The notes: generated from the sequence alone by a model not told the origin. Positions 7,485 to 14,658 are shown, numbered from the stretch's first letter. The stretch is 28,520 nt of DNA from an uncultured bacterium (GCA_905215125.1 CAJMOV010000002.1:1-28520), one strand, 5' to 3'. Numbers and translations: made by a program.

Positions 7485-8348
7485 TCACGGCGCCGGGGCC
7501 ATGCCGCAAAGCCCCTGCAAATATCGCGTAACCTTTTCATCATAGTCAGGGTATCCGTAACCCATGCCTTGCGCAAAATGGCGTGACGCCGCGCGGAACA
7601 GCCCCACAGCCGCCCACAGCGCCTGCCATGCCTGCTTTTCCTCGTCCAGACGGTAGGTAAGACACAGGGTCTCCCATTCTTCCCGCGTCAGAAAGCGGCG
7701 CAAATCCTTACAGCATTTGCCGACCGAGACGCCAAAACCGTTTTGCATCCCGGCGCGCCAGGACAGCATGGTCAGCAGCTCCCTGCGCACACATTGCTCC
7801 ATATGCCATGCAGCATACAGCAGCTCGCCCCGCAGCAAGCCCTTGGCGACATATGTGCTGACCCACCAAAACTCGTTGCAGCAGTCCGTAAAAGCACCCT
7901 CAGAAGGCTTTTTGACGTGATAGGCGCTGTCGTCGGGGGGCGGCAAAGGCGGCACATGCCCGTCTTTATCCAAAAGGATGACGGTCTGGCTGTCGTTACG
8001 CAGATATTTCTGCAACTCCTTCACAGGAATGAGCATCAGGTCAATACGGTTGCCATCCTCAAACAGCATCAGGTAGGTAAACCATCCGCCTAGCGAAGGC
8101 GGGTACAGCGTCATGGCCTCCGGCATCTGCATGATAATGCGCCTGCCAAAGACGTCCACCCAGCTGTGATCGGCCAGGAAAGGGGCCATGTCGGTCACCA
8201 GAAAGGCAATGTCAAAATCCTGAAAGGCATCTTTCCGCGCATGCGGATTGGCCCGCGAGCCGTTTAAGCCGACAACGCGGACTCGTTCGTCCTCCCGCGC
8301 AATCGCCAGAATAGCGTCCATCATTTCCTGCTCGCTTCTGCGTCGCAT
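7485..8348 (-). CDS. Aminoglycoside 6-adenylyltransferase-like nucleotidyltransferase
   Basis: The product (287 residues) matches the ANT(6)/AadK streptomycin adenylyltransferase family, which inactivates streptomycin by transferring AMP from ATP. Visible active-site parts are GSRANPHARKDAFQDFDIAF, holding the GSR motif (residues 30-32) and metal-binding Asp44 and Asp46, and the third carboxylate in GNRIDLML (Asp103). Length is normal for the family (~285). ATG 8348 is preferred because AGGAGG lies 8 bases upstream; GTG 8357 overlaps that site. It has its own strong promoter and terminator and no mobile-element gene nearby, so it looks like a resident chromosomal gene. Actual substrate is not proven. 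Confidence 0.88.
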   Translation of the reverse strand: MRRRSEQEMMDAILAIAREDERVRVVGLNGSRANPHARKDAFQDFDIAFLVTDMAPFLADHSWVDVFGRRIIMQMPEAMTLYPPSLGGWFTYLMLFEDGNRIDLMLIPVKELQKYLRNDSQTVILLDKDGHVPPLPPPDDSAYHVKKPSEGAFTDCCNEFWWVSTYVAKGLLRGELLYAAWHMEQCVRRELLTMLSWRAGMQNGFGVSVGKCCKDLRRFLTREEWETLCLTYRLDEEKQAWQALWAAVGLFRAASRHFAQGMGYGYPDYDEKVTRYLQGLCGMAPAP

Positions 8349-8376
8349 CTCCTGCACCTCCTCAGCCCATACCGGT

Positions 8377-8405
8377 ATTATATCACAGCTTTCCCTCGTT
8401 CACAA
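8377..8405 (-). promoter_or_regulatory. Strong sigma-A promoter for the nucleotidyltransferase gene
   Basis: On the minus strand TTGTGA (8405-8400), a 17-base spacer and TATAAT (8382-8377), with an extended TG before the -10 box. The leader would be about 20 bases long. Confidence 0.78.
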
Positions 8406-8427
8406 CGGGCGCAGCGTCCCTTTATGC

Positions 8428-8457
8428 TTGCAAATAAGGCGGCTATTCTGGTATAAT
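8428..8457 (+). promoter_or_regulatory. Strong sigma-A promoter for the FAD protein gene
   Basis: TTGCAA (8428-8433), an 18-base spacer and TATAAT (8452-8457), preceded by an extended -10 TGG. It lies about 60 bases before ATG 8518 and points away from the promoter at 8377-8405. Confidence 0.78.
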
Positions 8458-8517
8458 AAAAATAATTGTGCCGCCCCGGTGGGCGCTGTCACATATTTTC
8501 CGAAAGGAGCCTTTGGC

Positions 8518-9897
8518 ATGACATATGATGTCGCCATTATCGGCGCCGGAACGGCCGGCGTTTACACTGGGTACGAGCTGCTTAGGCACAAGCCCCACCT
8601 CAAAATCGTCATTTTGGAGATGGGCAACGATATTTACAGCCGCCGCTGCCCCATTGTCGCCGGCAAGGTCAAGGAGTGTATTTCCTGCAAGCCCTGCTCT
8701 ATTATGTCAGGCTTTGGCGGCGCAGGCGCTTTTTCCGACGGCAAGTACAATATTACCACCGCCTTCGGCGGCTGGCTCAATGATTATCTCGACGATCAGA
8801 CCCTTCTCGAGCTCATCGACTATGTCGATTCGGTCAATGTCAGCTTCGGCGCAACAGACGAGGTTTACACTACCGATTCCCCGGAAGCGCGCGCCATTGA
8901 GCGCCGCGCGCTGGAGCACGATCTTCATCTGCTACAGGCCCGCTGCAAGCACCTGGGCACCGAGCGAAACCTGCAAATCCTGACCAATCTATACGAGTAC
9001 ATGCGGGGTAAGTGCGAATTCCGCTTCCGCACGACGGTAGACAGCATCGAACCGCAAAGCGGCGGCTACCGCCTGCGTCTTCAGGACGGTGAAAGCGTCG
9101 ACTGCCAGTACTGCGTCGCGGCGCCCGGACGCTGCGGGGCCGAGTGGTTCTCCAACTGCTGCCGCCAGCTCAAGCTGCCGCTCAGCAACAATCAGGTCGA
9201 TCTCGGCGTCCGTGTCGAGCTGCCAGCCAAGGTATTCGAGCATATCACCGATGTGGTTTATGAATCCAAGCTGGTCTATCACACCAAGCAATATGGCGAT
9301 ACGGTGCGCACCTTCTGTATGAATCCCTATGGGCACGTCGTATCGGAAAACGTAGACGGCCTCATCACCGTCAACGGGCACAGCTATGCCGACCCCGCCC
9401 TGCGTTCGCAGAACACCAACTTTGCCCTGTTGGTTTCCAACCGCTTTACCCACCCCTTTGATCAGCCCTATGCTTATGGAAAGCACATCGCTTCCCTTTC
9501 CAACATGCTGGGGGGCGGCGTTTTGGTGCAGCGCTTCGGCGATCTGGTGCGCGGCGTGCGCACCAACGAGCACCGCATGGGGCACAGCTTCGTGCGCCCC
9601 ACCCTGAATGCGACGCCGGGGGATCTCAGCCTGGTCCTGCCCAAACGGCATATGGACAACATCATTGAAATGATCTACGTCCTGGACAAGGTCGCCCCTG
9701 GCACAGCCAACCACGACACGCTGCTGTACGGCGTCGAGGTCAAGTTTTACTCCGCCCGGCTGCACCTGACGAAAGAGCTGGAGACTGAGCTGCCCGGCCT
9801 GTTCGCCGTTGGCGACGGCGCCGGCATCACCCGCGGACTGGCCCAGGCCGGCGCTTCCGGCGTCTGCGCCGCCCGCGCCATTGCCAAACGGCTGTAA
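8518..9897 (+). CDS. FAD-dependent dehydrogenase/oxidoreductase (COG2509-like)
   Basis: The 459-residue product opens with an FAD-binding Rossmann motif (IIGAGTAG, residues 7-14) and the acidic end of strand 2 (VILE, Glu34). The C-terminal FAD-contact segment is FAVGDGAGITRGLAQAG. A cysteine group CPIVAGKVKECISCKPC (Cys44, 54, 57, 60) followed by GFGGAGAFSDGK is characteristic of the uncharacterised FAD-dependent dehydrogenase group COG2509. ATG 8518 follows AAAGGAG by 8 bases; the frame is open further upstream but across the promoter, so the longer reading is wrong. It is transcribed alone, from its own promoter to its own terminator. The reaction is unknown. Confidence 0.85.
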   Translation: MTYDVAIIGAGTAGVYTGYELLRHKPHLKIVILEMGNDIYSRRCPIVAGKVKECISCKPCSIMSGFGGAGAFSDGKYNITTAFGGWLNDYLDDQTLLELIDYVDSVNVSFGATDEVYTTDSPEARAIERRALEHDLHLLQARCKHLGTERNLQILTNLYEYMRGKCEFRFRTTVDSIEPQSGGYRLRLQDGESVDCQYCVAAPGRCGAEWFSNCCRQLKLPLSNNQVDLGVRVELPAKVFEHITDVVYESKLVYHTKQYGDTVRTFCMNPYGHVVSENVDGLITVNGHSYADPALRSQNTNFALLVSNRFTHPFDQPYAYGKHIASLSNMLGGGVLVQRFGDLVRGVRTNEHRMGHSFVRPTLNATPGDLSLVLPKRHMDNIIEMIYVLDKVAPGTANHDTLLYGVEVKFYSARLHLTKELETELPGLFAVGDGAGITRGLAQAGASGVCAARAIAKRL

Positions 9898-9905
9898 CCC
9901 CAAAT

Positions 9906-9941
9906 AAAAGCCCCGGCTCGCGGTAAGCCGGGGCTTTTTTT
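9906..9941. terminator. Two-way intrinsic terminator
   Basis: Arms 9906-9918 and 9926-9938 form a perfect 13-base stem (AAAAGCCCCGGCT) with a 7-base loop, followed by further T's. Read leftwards it ends in TTTTATTT. It serves both the FAD gene and the radical SAM gene that converges on it. Confidence 0.92.
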
Positions 9942-9943
9942 GT

Positions 9944-10873
9944 TCAGCTCTGACCGTCCTCGCCGCTTAAGCAGCGGAAACGGCAGCCTTGCGGCAGGCT
10001 CTGCAGAGCCTGCCGCAGCCCTTCTGCATCTGCGATATGGCCGATGCGGTATTTTTCATTGTTTTTGACACAGGCACAGGGATAAACATCGCCTGCGTAT
10101 GTGACGTACAGCAGCCTGCAGCCTGCCTGACAGCCCTGTGCCGTATCAAAGGGGCGGCAGGGCGCCAGCTGCGGATGCCCTGAAATAGTGATGCGCGTGG
10201 CTTCCTCCCCCGATCTGGACGCAAGCAGAGCCTGCATCCTGTCGCTGTGCACACCGGATTTCAGCCGCAAATCCTCCCACACGCCGGCCGCGCTTCCGTG
10301 CCGGATCAGCTTGAGCAGCCGCACCTCCGACGCGCCGACCTGGGCGGCGTAATCCAGCAGGCCGTCCAGCTCCCTTTCGTTTCCGGCATAGACGACGCTG
10401 TTAAAGCGCACGTCAACCCCCGCACGGCGCAGGCTTTCCATGGCCTGCCGCGTCATGGCGAAGGAAGACGGCGTGCGCGTCATGGTGTCATGGATTTCAG
10501 GCCGGGCGCTGTATACCGACAAATAACAGTTTTCCAGCCCTGCCTGCCGCATTTCAGCCGCCTGAGCTGCTGAAAGGGGCTCAGCGGCGCCGCCGCGCAT
10601 CACGATCCCCGAGGTAAACAGCCCGATATGGGTTTCGACCGGCAAGGCGCTGAGGGCGGCCATATGTTCCGTTAAGTCCCCGCATAAAAGCGGCTCGCCC
10701 CCCGTCAGGTAAACGTGGACGGCGTAATCCCCCAGCAGCTCCGTCAGGGCGCACATCTGCCGCAGCGTGTAGCCCCGCCGCTCCATGTCCCGTATGGCGT
10801 GGGACGAGCAATGCCGGCACAGCAGACGGCAGCGGCGTTCGATTTCAAAATGAACCTCGAAAGGGGTTTTCAC
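9944..10873 (-). CDS. Radical SAM protein with SPASM-like C-terminus
   Basis: The product (309 residues from GTG 10873) carries the radical SAM cluster motif CRLLCRHC (Cys15, 19, 22) and the SAM-binding GGEP (58-61). A C-terminal set of seven cysteines (239, 248, 252, 266, 268, 297, 301), including VYPCAC, fits a SPASM or twitch domain with auxiliary iron-sulfur cluster(s). GTG 10873 follows AAAGGAG by 6-7 bases; an ATG 48 bases upstream would overlap tmk and lacks such a site. SPASM enzymes often modify peptides or mature other enzymes, but no short peptide precursor gene is apparent nearby. It is the last gene of the metallophosphoesterase-MazG-tmk unit, 14 bases after tmk. Substrate unknown. 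Confidence 0.87.
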   Translation of the reverse strand: MKTPFEVHFEIERRCRLLCRHCSSHAIRDMERRGYTLRQMCALTELLGDYAVHVYLTGGEPLLCGDLTEHMAALSALPVETHIGLFTSGIVMRGGAAEPLSAAQAAEMRQAGLENCYLSVYSARPEIHDTMTRTPSSFAMTRQAMESLRRAGVDVRFNSVVYAGNERELDGLLDYAAQVGASEVRLLKLIRHGSAAGVWEDLRLKSGVHSDRMQALLASRSGEEATRITISGHPQLAPCRPFDTAQGCQAGCRLLYVTYAGDVYPCACVKNNEKYRIGHIADAEGLRQALQSLPQGCRFRCLSGEDGQS

Positions 10874-10887
10874 CTCTCTCTCTCCTT

Positions 10888-11526
10888 TCAGTCCTCCAGC
10901 CATTTGGCAATGCCCGCCCATATCCTGCGCTCAACCTCTCCGACGCTGCCTGAAGCGTCGATGACAAGCACTGCCTCTTCATCCTTCAGCTTTTCAAAGG
11001 CGCGGAAGTAGTTTTCACGCACGCGGCGCAGCCGCTCTTCCTTTTCAAACAGCTCGGTGTGAAAGCGTTCGCGCTGTATGCGCTCGACGGCCGCTTCGGC
11101 CGGAACGTCGAGGAAAACGGTGACGGTGGGCCGCAGAACATTAGCGCTGATGGAATTGGCCTGTATGACCCAGTCCATGTCCATATCGACGCTGTGGTAA
11201 GCGTAAGAGGAAAAGTAATACCGGTCTGTAATGACAGTGATTCCGCTTTCAATCTTGCGGCAGATCCCGTCTGTTTCATTGAGCAAATGGTCGATCCGGT
11301 CGGCGACAAACAGGCTGGCAATAACCTGGTTGTCCGCCTGGATGCGCCCCGTCATAATCTGATGAATGAGCGAGCCAATAGGGGAATCGGTCGGCTCCCG
11401 CGTCTCGTAGCAGCGCATGCCCATCTCCCTCAGCCGGTTTTGCAGCCGGTGGATCTGTGTGCTTTTCCCCGAACCGTCGATGCCTTCAAAGGCGATGAAT
11501 TTCCCCTTTTTTTCAATCCCGCTCAT
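10888..11526 (-). CDS. tmk: Thymidylate kinase
   Basis: The 212-residue product is normal in length for dTMP kinase, which converts dTMP to dTDP with ATP in the cytoplasm. Visible are the P-loop FEGIDGSGKS (13-22), TREPTDSPIG (42-51), and the DRYYFSSYAY motif (101-110). It overlaps the preceding mazG-like gene by 14 bases. The ribosome site is modest (GGAG, about 13 bases before the ATG), so translation may be coupled to the gene before it. Its position behind a thymidylate-synthase-like fusion protein and a MazG-like enzyme gives the unit a nucleotide theme. Confidence 0.95.
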   Translation of the reverse strand: MSGIEKKGKFIAFEGIDGSGKSTQIHRLQNRLREMGMRCYETREPTDSPIGSLIHQIMTGRIQADNQVIASLFVADRIDHLLNETDGICRKIESGITVITDRYYFSSYAYHSVDMDMDWVIQANSISANVLRPTVTVFLDVPAEAAVERIQRERFHTELFEKEERLRRVRENYFRAFEKLKDEEAVLVIDASGSVGEVERRIWAGIAKWLED

Positions 11527-11854
11527 AATGCTTAAACCGCTCCATATTCTTTTTCATTTTGTCCGTATACGCCTGCTCAAGATCAATGTCCAGCTGATAG
11601 GACAGCTTGAGCATGTAAATGAGCATGTCGGCCATTTCCTCGCCAATGTCGGGCTTTTTGTCAGCCAGGGCAAAATCACCCCGCCGTATTTTTTTGACCA
11701 GATTGGCCGTCTCCCCCAGCTCTCCCACCAGGGAAAGAAGAAGGAATTCCAGCATCTCCAAATTGTTTTCGTCAATGGGCCTGTCCCATTCAAAACGGCT
11801 GGCGTGCCTGCTGTCAAAGGCCCGCTGCCGCTCGATCATTTCTGCCAGGGTCAT
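11513..11854 (-). CDS. MazG-like nucleotide pyrophosphohydrolase
   Basis: The 113-residue protein has the all-alpha NTP pyrophosphohydrolase pattern: GELGE (Glu45, Glu48) and, further on, EEMADMLIYML (EXXD with Glu73 and Asp76). These residues bind Mg and hydrolyse nucleoside triphosphates to monophosphate and pyrophosphate. It is a single MazG domain of dUTPase-superfamily type rather than the two-domain MazG. The ATG overlaps the stop of the preceding gene as ATGA and follows GGAGAG, so translation is coupled. The preferred nucleotide cannot be read from the sequence. Confidence 0.88.
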   Translation of the reverse strand: MTLAEMIERQRAFDSRHASRFEWDRPIDENNLEMLEFLLLSLVGELGETANLVKKIRRGDFALADKKPDIGEEMADMLIYMLKLSYQLDIDLEQAYTDKMKKNMERFKHYERD

Positions 11855-13686
11855 TTCCTCTCTCCTTCACAATAGGGCTTTAACAGGCTGATTGCCTCCT
11901 GAATACAGGCCCTGACCTTTTTTTCTTCTTCCTTAAGCTCGGCATAAATGGATGTATGTGTCCGCTTCTGCCGAATATTCTCCAGCGCGTTGGCTATCTT
12001 TTTCAGGCTCTCCAGCACTTTTTCGTCATAGCCGCTGGCGTCTGTATTTTTGTTGACCCATTCGACGGCCCCAATCAGCTCGCTGACGCCCTCTGACACG
12101 ACGACGGTCTCAGTCTGCCGGCACTTGCCCTCCAGCAATTCGATGATGCGGGCGTAGTCCTTTTTGCGCACGATTTCCTGGATGTCCCGCTTGCCCATAT
12201 CATCGGTCGCCAGCCGATCCAGCTCGCTTTTGAAGAAGCAACTGAAATCCTCTTCAATCTGTACGCGGAAAGCGTGGATGGTAATTTCAATGTTTTCAAA
12301 TGGGAATTCCCGCCGTATTTTCCGCGCCAGCAGCAAAATCTCGCAGATGTTGATCTTGAGGAAGCGCCCGGCCTCCAGCGCGCGCAGATAAACGGTGACC
12401 ATCAGCGTGTCGTCCCCGTTTTTGCGAAAGCCGAACTGCGTCACCATAAGCGAGGGCAGAAAGTGATCCCCTCCTCTTCCACCAATTTGTTTCATATCAA
12501 TGGTTGAAAGGACGGCACGGCTGCTGGTTTGCTTAGTTTTCAGCGCCTCAATGACATAATCGACGCCTTCCTTTTTGTCGTTTTCATTATAGTAATACTG
12601 GCCGTGGGTGAAATACATGTCGTGAGGGCACTCTGGACGCTGCCACTTTTTTGCAATATTTATGTACTCTTCGCCAAAATCCTTTTTTCCGCGCAGCCAC
12701 TGTCCAACGTCCTGCTCAAAGCTCTCGAAATGAAACCGGCCCTGCAATGTGACGTTATACAGCTTGCCGTAAAAATGAAGCTCGTCGACGAGATCCCGAT
12801 AAACACCGCTGATGCTTTCTCCGCTAAAGATATGCCTGGGGCCGCACGCGGGTATGGTCAACTGGACGCCGCGCATCGCCTTGGGGGTTCTTGCCTGATC
12901 CTGATGGTAAGTATAGTTGTCCGCTCTGCGCACCCGCCCGTTGAGAAAGCGGATGATGTTGAACTGGGAATTGACGTCGGGATAGTCCCGGCTGAACAGC
13001 GCGCCGACGCCGATGACAGCGCAGCCGCAGCCGCCCACTGTTAGGGCGTCCAGCCCGTGGGTATGGCCGTGCAGCAGCAAACGCACACGGTATTTGTCTA
13101 TGATCTCCACCAGGCGCGCCGCGTTGAGGATAGAGGATCCGTCCGTGTCGTCCATGCTCATAACAGTATGATGCATGACAAAAATTTTCGGCGTCTGCTT
13201 ATCCAGCCTTTCCAGCAGGGAAAGCAAAGCGTCATAGTCTACCTTCCCCTTGCCCCGCTCCTCCGGGTTAACCGAACTGATAAAGACGACGTCCGCCCTG
13301 TCTCCCGGCTCTTCCAGCGTCAGATGGAAGCAGGGGTGCGCTGTAAAGTCCCCTGTCCAGTCGCTGTAGCCCGCAATAAACTGCTGAAACCGCTCCAGGC
13401 TACCGTCTACCAGGTCATGGTTGCCCGGCACAAAAGCAAAGGTCAGCTTATATTGCGACGCCAGCGTGTCGCGCAGCTTTGCCATAACCTTTTCGGCTTG
13501 CTCCAGTCCTTTGTCGCTGCCCTTGTTGATAAGGTCGCCGCATACGGCGATAAGAACGTTTTCCTCCTTCTTCGGCCTGATGCTCTGTCTGATGGTCAGA
13601 ACCAGGCTGTCCACCACCTTGGCACACCGCTCGGGCATTGCCGCTTCGTCAGGGAAATGCAGATCGGATAACTGAATCACGAACAT
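11851..13686 (-). CDS. Metallophosphoesterase fused to a thymidylate-synthase-like domain
   Basis: The 611-residue product starts at ATG 13686, 8 bases after GAGGTGA. Residues 1-~270 are a calcineurin-like phosphoesterase with all metal motifs: SDLH (Asp8, His10), GDLINKG (Asp51), GNHD (89-91), MHH (His172/173) and HGHTHG (His206-His210). Residues ~291-477 follow thymidylate synthase: YRDLVDELHFYG, a W.RG segment, FTHGQYYY, VDYVIEALK, SSRAVLST, LPSLMVTQFGF, VYLRALEAG and INICEILLLARKI. In real ThyA the LPSLM position reads APCH, so catalytic Cys is replaced by Ser and the next His by Leu; the RTGT loop is also missing. The last ~110 residues are highly charged and probably coiled coil. The second domain is therefore likely a nucleotide-binding or sensor fold, not an enzyme. 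It leads the mazG-tmk-radical SAM unit. Domain one is certain; domain two is my alignment by eye. Confidence 0.88.
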   Translation of the reverse strand: MFVIQLSDLHFPDEAAMPERCAKVVDSLVLTIRQSIRPKKEENVLIAVCGDLINKGSDKGLEQAEKVMAKLRDTLASQYKLTFAFVPGNHDLVDGSLERFQQFIAGYSDWTGDFTAHPCFHLTLEEPGDRADVVFISSVNPEERGKGKVDYDALLSLLERLDKQTPKIFVMHHTVMSMDDTDGSSILNAARLVEIIDKYRVRLLLHGHTHGLDALTVGGCGCAVIGVGALFSRDYPDVNSQFNIIRFLNGRVRRADNYTYHQDQARTPKAMRGVQLTIPACGPRHIFSGESISGVYRDLVDELHFYGKLYNVTLQGRFHFESFEQDVGQWLRGKKDFGEEYINIAKKWQRPECPHDMYFTHGQYYYNENDKKEGVDYVIEALKTKQTSSRAVLSTIDMKQIGGRGGDHFLPSLMVTQFGFRKNGDDTLMVTVYLRALEAGRFLKINICEILLLARKIRREFPFENIEITIHAFRVQIEEDFSCFFKSELDRLATDDMGKRDIQEIVRKKDYARIIELLEGKCRQTETVVVSEGVSELIGAVEWVNKNTDASGYDEKVLESLKKIANALENIRQKRTHTSIYAELKEEEKKVRACIQEAISLLKPYCEGERK

Positions 13687-13747
13687 GCTGTCGTCACCTC
13701 TCATTCTTTTTGGGGCGCTGTTCCCGCAGGCTACGGGCCTGTCTTTT

Positions 13748-13756
13748 AGTATACCA
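13748..13756 (-). promoter_or_regulatory. Possible extended -10 promoter of the metallophosphoesterase operon
   Basis: On the minus strand TGGTATACT (extended -10) lies about 62 bases before ATG 13686. I see no good -35 box. The region between 13687 and 13873 serves two divergent genes. Confidence 0.45.
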
Positions 13757-13814
13757 TAAGAGCCCCTGTTTGGGTAGTATCGGCGGACAGGCTGGCGCGA
13801 GCCCCGTACAATCC

Positions 13815-13844
13815 GCATATCCTCCCCCATTTCGCCATATACAT
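13815..13844 (+). promoter_or_regulatory. Probable sigma-E-type promoter of spoIIID
   Basis: GCATATC (13815-13821) and CATATACAT (13836-13844) are separated by 14 bases, close to the sigma-E pattern of ATATT and CATACA-T. spoIIID is a sigma-E gene in B. subtilis. The site lies about 30 bases before the TTG start. Confidence 0.5.
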
Positions 13845-13873
13845 GATTCAGAATCGGTTGGGGAGGGTTTTCA

Positions 13874-14131
13874 TTGAAAAGCGACGCCTATGCGCGGTGT
13901 GTCGACATCGCCGTTTATATTACGCAGACCAACGCCACAGTACGCCAAGCCGCTAAAAAGTTTGGCGTTTCCAAAAGCACGGTACATAAAGACGTCACCG
14001 AACGGCTTTACGACGTCAACCGTTCTCTTTATGAAAAGACGCAGCTGGTTCTGGCGCAGAACAAAAGCGAGCGCCACCTGCGCGGAGGCGCAGCCACCAA
14101 AGCCAAGTACGAGCACCGGCAGGGAGACTGA
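13874..14131 (+). CDS. spoIIID: Sporulation transcription factor SpoIIID
   Basis: The 85-residue product aligns well with SpoIIID: VDIAVYITQTNATVRQAA, then the helix-turn-helix KKFGVSKSTVHKDVTERL, and RHLRGGAATKAKY near the end. SpoIIID is the mother-cell DNA-binding regulator that switches genes on or off after engulfment, linking sigma-E to sigma-K. The start is TTG 13874, with GGAGGG 6 bases before it; there is no ATG that keeps the conserved N-terminus. Its stop codon lies in a hairpin shared with the convergent ybaK stop. It diverges from the metallophosphoesterase operon. Confidence 0.93.
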   Translation: MKSDAYARCVDIAVYITQTNATVRQAAKKFGVSKSTVHKDVTERLYDVNRSLYEKTQLVLAQNKSERHLRGGAATKAKYEHRQGD

Positions 14132-14147
14132 CCGCAGCAGGTCAGTC
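14126..14147. terminator. Hairpin joining the stop codons of spoIIID and ybaK
   Basis: GACTGACC (14126-14133) and GGTCAGTC (14140-14147) are perfect complements around GCAGCA. The TGA of spoIIID (14129-14131) pairs with the reverse stop of ybaK (14142-14144). There is no T run, so it may be a weak or factor-assisted convergent terminator. Confidence 0.45.
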
Positions 14148-14627
14148 CTCTCCCCTGTCCGCAACCAGGTCGGCCCACGCAGCCCCTGTCAGGCGCAGCA
14201 GGTCGTCGGGTGCCAGCTCAGTCTGCACGCCGATTTTTCCGGCGCTGACCGCCATGCGCTCAAGGGTGCGCGCGGAATCATGCACCCAAACGGGATATTT
14301 CTTTTTCATTCCAATGGGGGAGCAGCCCCCGTGCACATATCCTGTTTTAGGTAGCAGCTCGCTCTGCCTGAGCATTGCAATCGACTTGACCCCGGCCGCT
14401 TTTGCGGCCTTTTTCAGATCCAGCTGCGCCGCTGCCGGAATAACAAAGATGTAAACGCCTCCGTCGCTGCCTTTAGCAGCCAGCGTTTTGAATACCTTTG
14501 CCACGTCCAGCCCCACCTTGCCCGCGACGCTGACGCCGTCAATCTTGCCGTCCGATATGTCGTAGGTATGGACGGCATAGGGGATTTTTTCCTTATCCAA
14601 AATGCGCAGCACATTGGTTTTTTCCAT
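14142..14627 (-). CDS. ybaK: Cys-tRNA(Pro)/Cys-tRNA(Cys) deacylase YbaK
   Basis: The 161-residue product matches YbaK/EbsC, a freestanding editing domain that removes Cys wrongly attached to tRNA(Pro). Visible parts are MEKTNVLRILDKEKIPY, VFKTLAAKG (catalytic-lysine region), VIPAAAQLDLKKAAKAAG and GYVHGGCSPIGMKKKYPVWVH, all family hallmarks. ATG 14627 begins the conserved N-terminus; the upstream extension to 14744 crosses a terminator and is rejected. The ribosome site (AAGGGCGG, about 10 bases off) is moderate. It lies just behind the D-aminoacylase terminator and converges on spoIIID, and I see no clear promoter of its own. Confidence 0.92.
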   Translation of the reverse strand: MEKTNVLRILDKEKIPYAVHTYDISDGKIDGVSVAGKVGLDVAKVFKTLAAKGSDGGVYIFVIPAAAQLDLKKAAKAAGVKSIAMLRQSELLPKTGYVHGGCSPIGMKKKYPVWVHDSARTLERMAVSAGKIGVQTELAPDDLLRLTGAAWADLVADRGED

Positions 14628-14658
14628 AATGGGTATCCGCCCTTTCTGCTTGACGCCG

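Noticed and set aside
12529..13671. Two rightward open frames opposite the metallophosphoesterase gene
   Set aside because: The minus-strand gene carries all phosphoesterase motifs and the TS-like pattern; the opposite frames show none and lack ribosome sites.
11851..13686. Idea that the TS-like segment is a broken thyA gene
   Set aside because: The frame is intact, in phase with the phosphoesterase, and substitutions spare the hydrophobic core. That fits a maintained domain, not decay.
13687..13830. 48-residue N-terminal extension of the metallophosphoesterase
   Set aside because: It runs across the promoter region, and the conserved domain begins exactly at MFVIQLSDLH after a good ribosome site.
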